This document shows, piece after piece, positions 58,101-64,000 of a DNA stretch of 64,000 nt (its first letter is position 1; each line of letters starts with the position of its first letter). Origin of the DNA: Todiramphus chloris collaris. Its lineage: Eukaryota; Chordata; Aves; Coraciiformes; Alcedinidae. The translations under genes and the position numbers were made by a program. Below the pieces are notes generated by a model. It did no database searches. It was given only the letters and a program-made list of their open reading frames with translations, and had not been told where the DNA came from. The DNA lies in contig JANVCC010000261.1 of NCBI GenBank assembly GCA_025345505.1, forward strand, positions 4,598,929 through 4,662,928, written 5' to 3'.

Positions 58101-61100
58101 TCTCCAAAGGGTGATCTGAAAGCAATAGCTGCATAATATGTTGGCATCTAGGAAGGCAGGTCCACGAAGCCTATTTGTGCTAGAATCCATCGAGAGAGAG
58201 AAAGGGCTTCCTTGCAGGATCAGCCCATTTCTTCCAACACTACAGAGCTTGGAGAACTCTCAACACCCCCTGCAAAACCCCTGGTGAGGGCTTTACAGAA
58301 TCACAGCATCTGGCACGAAGCAAGAACGCTGTGGCAGAGGTGCTGGGGTCCCTTCTGTTTCAAGACTGTATTATTTATGGGTTCACCAGATTTACTTCTG
58401 AACCGCGCAGACCATGAATGGGATCCTAGAAGATTTTATGAAAAACGAACAAAAGATGAAGTGAGTATTAGCAAAACAAAACAAGAAGCGCCCACTTCAG
58501 CAGGCACAGAACATTTTAAAACATGTTCTTGGTAGGGCAGCCTTGTACGTGTGCTTCCCCAGTGCACGTGAAAGGTAAATGAAATCCAACACTGGGGGAT
58601 TTCTCGCTGAGCTGTGCCTCGTTCTGCCGTTTCAGTGCCACATCAGCCCCCCGCAACAGCCCCACATCCTCATATTCACTGCAATAAACAGCAGGGTAAA
58701 GAGCGAAGAAGAAAAGCAGAAGTGAGAAGAGCTGGGGCTCCCTCCCTGGCAGAAGGGCAGTTTCTCGCAGGGTCCTCAGCTCCTGCTTTTCAGCGGGACT
58801 GTTCCTGCTCCCCAAGGTGTGCTTGCGAGCGCGGGCTGGGCGCGTGCCTGCGCGCTCATCGCCTGTTTACCACGGTTCTGGTAGCAGTTCTCAGCAGCCC
58901 GCCGAGAGTTCTAGGAAACGGCCCCTGTTATTTTACTCTGGGTCAATGTCAGCTCGTGTCAGGCAGTAAAGATCACCCAGGACAGCTCGCTCCATCTCGC
59001 AGCGCTGGCCGGAGGCCTCAATGGGAGAGGGAAAGGGAGCGAGCTGCGAGTGGGCGGAGAGCCTTCCCAGCACTCTACCAACCGCCGCACGAGGAATTAT
59101 GATAAACACCACTCTGGAAACCAGATACAACAGTACATTGTGTTCTTCTTCAGAAAAACAACCAGACTTCGGCTCACTTAAAGTAAACAGTTAATCCTGT
59201 TTATCTTTTTTATTTTTTTTCCTCCCTCTTTCTTGATGAGTTGTTAACAGAACAATCTCTTCTGCAAAGCAAGAGATCTGCCCCTTAAATTCAGACTCTT
59301 TTTTTTTTTTCCTTCAAAAAAAAAAAAATAAATAGAAAAATCAATCTGATATGTAAACTTTCTACTATCGGCAAACAGTGTGGAATAACAATCTTTCTTG
59401 GCTTAAACTGACCTAACAAAGACATGCCAGAACTGAATGAAACCTTTCCCTCACTTACATATTTTATTTTGGAAAACTCAAGTCCCAAACAGAGCGTTCT
59501 ATTCAGCCCTTTTAACCATTCCTTTTCTGACGAGAACGAGCAAAACGGGTTAAAAGAAACCCAGAGAAAGCAGGGGGGGGGTGGAGGGTGCTGGGGGGGG
59601 CTGCTCCCAGGTTTTCTCTGGGAGGTGCAACGAGAGGACCCGGGCAAATCGACTGCAACCGAGGTAACGAACTGCTATCCCCCTTTCCAAAATATCTGCT
59701 TACTGTGCAAATCCGTGATGTCCCTGACTCTCGATATTAAGGGTGATTAATTAGAAAAGCAGACTGAATTGATTATCTTGTTTTGCTGGAGTCACCACAG
59801 TCTACCTATTAACTGCTTCTTAACTGGGGACTCCAGCCGAGTCCACTGAAAGCTGCAAGCTTTTCCGAAGGGAATTCTCATTTTTAGCACTCAGGAGTTT
59901 AAATAGTTCTGAAAGTCAACAACAGAAGTGTGCTTGACATCCCCAGTCAGTAAAAGTTTGTTGATTTAGCTATTTATAATCATAAAAATACATGATTTGC
60001 AAAACTGAACAAGGAGAAGGAAAATATTTCCTTGTTTTATTTTTACTCATCTTGCAAGCTCTAAGACTCTGGGGTTTCTGTGCAACCAATGTCACCAAGT
60101 GCAAACATGTAAGTTCAGGCCTGGGAATGAAAGCCTGATTTTCAAATTTTTTTTTTTTAAAAACATTTTACATGTGTATTTTTAATGCTTTTTCTTCCTT
60201 GAGATCTTAATTTATTTTTAAATCTTTTGCAGCAGTTACATCCCACTCCTGAGCTCTGAGGTGACAGAGCAGGCCACAGCAGTGCTATCCCATCCCAGGA
60301 GCTGGGCTGGGGAGGCAGCTACCAGCAGCTGCAGGAGTATCTCCCCCAGTCCACCAGTTTGCCCACCATGGACTGCAGCCAAGACAGAAAGAGCCTGAAT
60401 TGGTAGGACAGGACTGCTGCTGACCACTTCATCTTGCTCCGGCTGCACCCTGTCATTTAACCCCTTCCCTCCCAGTGATGCACCTGCACAAAAGCATGGT
60501 TGCTCTCTCATGATTGTGGGTTTGGCCCACCAAAGTCATCCCCACATTGATGGGAAGTCCACAGAGCTGTCTATGAAGGACACAACTTAGGCTGAGGTGC
60601 TGCAGCGCTGAGCAGAGCGGTTATGAGCTGCAGGACAGCAGGGGAGAAGCTTTTTTTTTTTTTACTTTGGTAAAACCTCTCTCTTGGGAAGCCAGAAGAG
60701 AACGTGGTGAATGTGGCAGTGCCACAGCCTGTGCTTGCTGGAAAAACTCCTGGATGCAGGAGAAGAAAGCACTAAAGCTATATAATCCGTGTACAAAAGA
60801 GGACACCCCAGGTTTTGCCCCCATGGTGGCTGGCCACCATCACACCCTGGTCCAGGAGGGAATGTATCAGCCAAGAGGAATGTGGCTGAGAGGTGAATCA
60901 ATTGGAGATCATTAGGAGATGAAGCAACAGCAGGGGGGAAAATGTGGAAAGTGAAGAAAACAAAGATCAGGAGGAAATGTTCTCTGATACTACCTCTTTT
61001 TCACTTCCTTTCTTACACCTTGCTGTTGTCCATATTTCTGGTAGTTGGAAGTTAGGGGAAAATGCTAGTCTGCAGCAACACTAGCATAATGCCATGGATG

Positions 61101-62776
61101 GCCTACAAGCATTACTGATGGAGCACTTTCCTCATCCAGATTTTTTTATATCAGAAATTATGACCACAAGAAGTGTGTCTGAAAGGGAAGTGCGGATGGC
61201 AGTAGCTTTCCAATCTGAAAATTAAAACAAAAACAAAAAAAACCAAACCAAAACAAAACAAAAAAACCAAAAAAAAACCAAAAAAAACCCAAAGAAAAAC
61301 GAAAAAAAGAAAAAAGAAAAAAAGAAAAGTTTTGTTACCCTTTTAAGTCATTTGAACTTTTCAAAACGAAAAATCCCGTTTCCCATTATAGGTCAAGGAA
61401 AGCTTTATAAATTACTTTTAAATAAGCAGCAGGTTCGAGCCATTATCCAAGCCTCACTCAAATCAACATCTTTCTGTTGATTTAAATAAGCTTCACTTCA
61501 TGCCATAGAGCAGGGAAAGAAAACACCTGTGCAGCACCAGTAACATTCCTCCACCTTGATTTCATTCAATCCTTCATGCAAATTCCATGTTTCTCTTGGA
61601 AAAACTATCTGAACTGAGCACCAATCAAGGATCAAACACTGAAGTGATTTTATGAACATCACACAATTTCCTGTAATTTCAAGGAACCATTTTTAGCAGG
61701 ATCAAGACTTGGAACACAACACACGGTACATAAAAAAGAACCTCAAATTTGCCATATTCTGATTATTATTACTTTTTCTTTTTTAATGTAATCTTACAAC
61801 ATGCATTGAGAATCTCCCACTTCTTTCATCACTTTGGTTACCTTCAGATGCATATGGATATTTCAAATATTGGATGTGCTAGTGGGAAGTGTTCTGAAAG
61901 AAAAAAAAATCTCTTCTACAGAATCTTAGTCACAATTACCCTGTAAAGATTATAGTCTCCATTTTCTATCTCATACATGTGGAATACTCTTTTAATGCAA
62001 TGACATAATCAGTCATTATACTGGTTTTCAGGTAACAACCCTGGTTAAATACTGAGAAATGACATGCATGGTATACTTGACTCTGATTCTCCCTTCCCCT
62101 ATAAAAAGAAAACAGTCCTGAAAGCAAGAATCTGTTCAGCATAGTTTGTTCTCATTATTTATATTCTAAAGGAAAGGAAAAAAGAAAATAAAAGGAGGAC
62201 CAAATCTAATAAAAACTACAGGAAGAGTTTAGAGAGACAAAAGATAATCATGTAAACTAGAACTGGATTAGGGCCCTTAGTAAACCTATCTCTTCGTGCC
62301 AAAAGAGGTGATTTAATATTCTGTGGTTAAGATTCTGGTTTTGTGTTTTATCCAAAAGAATATCAACAATAGCTCATTGTTCTCCTACCACCGTGCTGGT
62401 GTTACAGCCTCTGATGTGATTCAGCACAGGCTTGAAGGGAGAAGCAGAGCTAAGGACAGTTTGGATTTTCCTGAGCTGTCACCCACTGCAGGCCAGCAGG
62501 AGAGACAACATCACAGCCAAGATAACAAGATACCTTTTGTCTTTAAAGCACGCAGTTTCCTGTTGATAGTATTCTCTGTTGTCACCCTTCTTCTCTTGTC
62601 CTCTTTTTCCTGTCACACCCCGCTTCCCTAATTGAGACCTCACAGTCCTGCACTGAGGAAACATTAGGACAGGGACAACTTCTACGTGCCTGTAGAGCAT
62701 CTGGTACACGCGACAAGCCCTGGTCCTCACCCCAGCATCGGTGTCACAGAACGAGATCAAAGCCTTGGTGTGGCCA
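23652..62776 (-). CDS. SPIDR: SPIDR 3' part, 11 coding exons, spliced
   Basis: Gene-level entry. SPIDR is a nuclear scaffold that links RAD51 and BLM in homologous recombination. Exons in transcript order: 62776-62639, 49696-49538, 39920-39833, 38324-38181, 38086-38027, 34504-34306, 33250-33098, 28595-28502, 26992-26878, 25862-25800, 23795-23652. All ten junctions are phase-consistent. Segments match my memory of human SPIDR in order: [71 protein letters not shown]. The C-terminal third is present; the 5' two-thirds lie beyond 64000. Confidence 0.95.
23796..25799 (-). other. SPIDR intron
   Basis: No further SPIDR exon is found. It contains the antisense exon-like segment at 24609 and an A-run at 24890-24907. 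Confidence 0.7.
24609..24688 (+). other. Exon-like segment antisense to SPIDR intron
   Basis: A long T/C tract ending ccctag precedes 24609 and gtaagg follows 24688. The 80 nt between are open in frame 1 (26 codons, [19 protein letters not shown]). An upstream CAG|GTATGT donor occurs at about 24543. It could be an exon of an antisense or non-coding transcript. Unproven. Confidence 0.25.
25800..25862 (-). CDS. SPIDR: SPIDR short exon
   Basis: The acceptor cagacattcag and donor gtgcag flank 63 nt, phase 0 to 0. It encodes [20 protein letters not shown] plus K. The human stretch at this point (RSISSLLRFAAGEDG, from memory) aligns at R, LL, F and A. An alternative acceptor at 25892 would add ten residues in frame. 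Confidence 0.7.
26108..26165 (+). mobile_element. Short CR1 LINE fragment
   Basis: atctccatccttggaggttt followed by tcag resembles the conserved 3' coding end of CR1 ORF2 (SPSLEVFK). Heavily truncated. Confidence 0.5.
26878..26992 (-). CDS. SPIDR: SPIDR exon with second CxxC
   Basis: The acceptor gcatgtttcag and donor gtatgg flank 115 nt; the first base completes Arg. It encodes [20 protein letters not shown] and [10 protein letters not shown] and ends VKVK. The CNQC pair matches CGDC in human, and the following strands (VV.SP.LK..L.VFL.C) are conserved. With the previous exon it forms a four-cysteine unit. Confidence 0.94.
26993..28501 (-). other. SPIDR intron with possible ancient repeat
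   Basis: The open frame at 27738-27983 (minus) is not an exon (see rejected items). The stretch 27362-27470 contains a degraded interspersed-repeat-like motif. Confidence 0.65.
27362..27470. repeat. Possible degraded ancient interspersed repeat
   Basis: ttaggccctcgttcagcaaa, then cacacttaag and atgcataaaattaag, resemble a palindromic family I recall from reptile genomes (ggccctgattcagcaaagca). Sequence decay makes this tentative. Confidence 0.35.
28502..28595 (-). CDS. SPIDR: SPIDR exon with first CxxC
   Basis: The acceptor catctgctgcag and donor gtgaga flank 94 nt (2 + 90 + 2). It encodes [20 protein letters not shown], then [10 protein letters not shown]. Human reads [20 protein letters not shown], from memory. 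The CDKC pair is the first half of the zinc-ribbon-like unit. Confidence 0.96.
28596..33097 (-). other. SPIDR intron, 4.5 kb
   Basis: No SPIDR exon is needed here. Two exon-like decoys occur at 30995-31091 and 32777-32821. A/C low complexity lies at 29870-29935. The rest shows no recognised feature. Confidence 0.7.
33098..33250 (-). CDS. SPIDR: SPIDR exon, OB-fold-like region
   Basis: The acceptor tctttgttggcag and donor gtttgt flank 153 nt (2 + 150 + 1). It encodes [30 protein letters not shown] and NSICSLR. Human has [35 protein letters not shown] at the same position, from memory. Confidence 0.95.
33971..34045 (-). mobile_element. CR1-like LINE 3' fragment
   Basis: aatagaatagactatttcag, then ttggaaggtacct and atcatctag, match a common avian CR1 3' end in reverse orientation, in a SPIDR intron. 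Confidence 0.7.
34306..34504 (-). CDS. SPIDR: SPIDR exon, OB-fold-like region
   Basis: The acceptor is a T-rich tract ending aatcatag; the donor is gtaagt. 199 nt, phase 0 entry, exit after one base. It encodes [28 protein letters not shown] and LVFFKDVL. Human has REIWLLVTDVTLQ, CVLGSEVLEALAG and LFFKDAL, from memory. Its second half is unusually CpG-rich. Confidence 0.94.
34505..38026 (-). other. SPIDR intron, 3.5 kb
   Basis: AT-rich, with no gene, recognised repeat family or splice-supported exon seen. T-rich and A/T-rich patches lie at 34655-34680 and 34815-34860. Confidence 0.7.
38027..38086 (-). CDS. SPIDR: SPIDR short exon
   Basis: The acceptor gctattttcag and donor gtaatc flank 60 nt, phase 0 to 0. 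It encodes [20 protein letters not shown], aligning with human MNDLGTRCSFYATVIYQKPQ from memory: RCSF is conserved and both end in Q. Confidence 0.92.
38181..38324 (-). CDS. SPIDR: SPIDR exon
   Basis: The acceptor ttctttaatag and donor gtaacc flank 144 nt, phase 0 to 0. It encodes [14 protein letters not shown], an acidic VEVDEEEQ stretch, and [15 protein letters not shown]. Human has HLPPPALCYILTA and LYQPPVTRCLRDILQ, from memory. The first codon is ATG but is internal, not a start. Confidence 0.95.
38682..38702. repeat. poly-T run
   Basis: About 21 consecutive T in a SPIDR intron (poly-A in the SPIDR transcript). Confidence 0.9.
39833..39920 (-). CDS. SPIDR: SPIDR exon
   Basis: The acceptor ggtctttttgaag and donor gtaagt flank 88 nt (1 + 87). 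It encodes [20 protein letters not shown], then PGQSQDSEK. Human reads TAGIFSLIDTLWPPAIPLKTPG, from memory. Confidence 0.95.
40266..40516. repeat. Homopyrimidine tract with (TTCTC)n core
   Basis: 218 uninterrupted C/T bases (40266-40483), then a single G, then pyrimidines to 40516. The centre, 40321-40392, is a perfect TTCTC pentanucleotide array of about 14 units. The SPIDR transcript carries the purine complement. Confidence 0.95.
45368..45412. repeat. A-run and GAA-rich tract
   Basis: About 20 A flanked by gaagaa units in a SPIDR intron. Confidence 0.85.
49538..49696 (-). CDS. SPIDR: SPIDR exon
   Basis: The acceptor atgttttgcag and donor gtgaga flank 159 nt (1 + 156 + 2). It encodes [18 protein letters not shown], a variable linker, then [15 protein letters not shown]. 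Human has ACLLVQDACGMFGEVHLE and CSLVGMKVLQKVTRG, from memory. Confidence 0.96.
55070..55113. repeat. (GAT)n microsatellite
   Basis: About 14 perfect GAT/ATG trinucleotides in a SPIDR intron; it appears as poly-Met or poly-Ile in the open frames. Confidence 0.95.
55268..55650 (-). mobile_element. CR1 LINE 3' end, minus orientation
   Basis: Begins with the CR1 terminal octamer region (catagaattatcatagaact) and ggttggaagggacc. Read on the minus strand it encodes the ORF2 C-terminus ([18 protein letters not shown]) with an open frame, so it is fairly young. It is 5'-truncated near 55650, as is typical. Confidence 0.9.
57105..57358 (+). mobile_element. CR1 LINE 3' end, plus orientation
   Basis: Reads gattcaggttggacattagg, tggtggaagccccatccttgg and ends ccctgacaattctatgattc. 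Same subfamily as the minus copy 1.5 kb upstream, 5'-truncated and in opposite orientation. Confidence 0.9.
61222..61330. repeat. A-rich tract with AAACC/AAAAC units
   Basis: Low-complexity A runs spaced by single or paired C, then A/G units, in the SPIDR intron. Confidence 0.9.
62639..62776 (-). CDS. SPIDR: SPIDR exon, most 5' in window (start uncertain)
   Basis: The minus-strand frame [20 protein letters not shown] followed by [13 protein letters not shown] aligns with remembered human GAGVRVVVQRVYSLPSRD, and its exit phase 2 joins the exon at 49696. The donor (gtctca) is weak. Acceptor choices are gtttaag before 62776 or caccaag before 62763, both modest. The segment diverges more than other SPIDR exons. 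Confidence 0.6.
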
Positions 62777-63969
62777 CTTAAACATCAGTCACTGCTGCTT
62801 ATCCTCCTGAACCACAGGCATTAGGGCTCCTACATGTATTTTCAGAGCACTGTCAGCATCTTGGTTTGCACTAAAGGGTCACAAACCAGCCTGCCAAGCT
62901 GGACCCATCCCCGCATCAAAGCATTCAGGGACCATCAGAAGGAGGTTTGAAGGTTCTTTCAAAGGGGGTTCTTTCTGACTGGACATGTGATGTAAGACCC
63001 CCGAGAACCACCAGCATATAACAGTGACTATATTTTGCATAAATACAGGCAACATTTTTATTCATCATGGGACACACAGTTCATGGTGTTATCTCCACTG
63101 ACAGGTAATGCCAGACACCCTTGATTTGGGATCACGTGGCACTGCGTAACTCACGAACTCATGAAGTGAAGCATAAAAAAAGCCTGAGTTTAAAACACAG
63201 GAACACACCAAACCAAATACAGACAAGGCCTCCAAATGATACCCTCAAGAGCAGGAGACAAAATGCCTGCAGTTTTAAATCATTTTCCAAACATGTCCCA
63301 CCACTGCAAGAAGGGTGAGAATAGCAACAAGACAAAAATGCAGTAAATGAAAAGACAGTAAATGAATCCCTCTTGGAGACTTCTAAGCATTTTGCTTTAC
63401 CAATTCAAAAAAAAAAAGCTAAGTTAAAAAAAAAAATCAAAACTGAAACGGACTTTCTAAACAAATGGTTTCAGAGTAGGAAAATGGCCTTGTTTCAAAA
63501 CTGAGCACTTCAGCAATTTCACAATTTTTCAATTGCTTGTACAAGCTTTTCATAAGGAGTTTTCATTTTTTTTTTAAATATGATCTAACAGAAAATTATT
63601 TATTTGAAAAGTTCCCAACCATTTTTCCTAGAAATATTTTTCAAAACTGTAATGAAGTAACTATTCATTAATTCTCAAGGCTTTGTTTTGACAAAACATA
63701 AGTACCCAACATACTGAGGAATAATTATCCAGTATGTTTGTAAGTAGAAGAAATGCTAAACAGTGAGAGCTGGAAATGCAACATGTATGTTTTTCCCCAC
63801 CTCTCCTCTCACAGTAGCTGCAGAAATGTATTTGAACATATAGGTCCTTTTTAAGCAGAAGAAAAACCTTAGGGAAAGCTGTAAAAAAACCTCTCTCGCA
63901 TGCAATTTTTCAGTTACAGAACTTACATAAAATAAAAGTGGTTTTTCTGTGCTTCCTGGTTGTTAAAAA

Positions 63970-64000
63970 TAGAATCGTAGAATCGTTTCAGTTGGAAAAG
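63970..64000 (-). mobile_element. CR1 LINE 3' end, cut by window edge
   Basis: aatagaatcgtagaatcgtt followed by tcagttggaaaag is the start of a reverse-oriented CR1 3' end that continues past the window. The stretch 62777-63969 holds no other feature I can support. Confidence 0.7.

Larger units (their letters stand above)
49697..62638 (-). other. SPIDR intron, 12.9 kb
   Basis: Contains the (GAT)n tract at 55070, two inverted CR1 copies (55268-55650 and 57105-57358), T/A runs near 59290-59335 and an A/C tract at 61222-61330. No splice-supported coding exon is found. GC is locally higher at 58750-59080, with no gene recognised. Confidence 0.65.

Overview
The window is draft-assembly DNA (one run of 10 N) from a bird. 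The evidence is the gene order PRKDC - CEBPD - SPIDR, several CR1-type LINE 3' ends, and protein sequences close to but distinct from the human orthologues. Gene calls come from splice sites, reading-frame continuity and my memory of the human proteins; no search was run.

Layout. (1) Positions 65-12343, plus strand: the last 12 coding exons of PRKDC (DNA-PKcs), covering the end of the FAT region, the PI3K-like kinase domain and the FATC tail ending in WEPWM. Every exon junction keeps phase. (2) Positions 12344-19000: the interval between PRKDC and CEBPD. At 14277-14381, 16979-17053 and 17181-17259 it holds three plus-strand exons with good splice sites and one continuous frame ending in a stop. 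I do not recognise the product, and this is the most interesting item here. Two weaker upstream exons (12986-13073, 13142-13241) are phase-compatible. (3) About 19100-21630: a CpG island containing the single-exon gene CEBPD, with CCAAT, GC and TATA elements, a CAG/CAC-rich 5'UTR and a conserved-looking 3'UTR. (4) Positions 23145-62776, minus strand: the 3' part of SPIDR (11 coding exons recovered), converging on CEBPD. Introns fill most of this span.

Functionally, PRKDC (end joining) and SPIDR (homologous-recombination scaffold) are both DNA-break repair genes, and CEBPD is a stress and inflammation bZIP factor. Their adjacency is conserved synteny (same order in human, from memory) rather than an operon. 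SPIDR exons 28502-28595 and 26878-26992 together encode a paired CxxC zinc-ribbon-like unit. Repeats include CR1 copies, a 24-bp minisatellite in a PRKDC intron, a 218-nt uninterrupted pyrimidine tract and a (GAT)n microsatellite in SPIDR introns.
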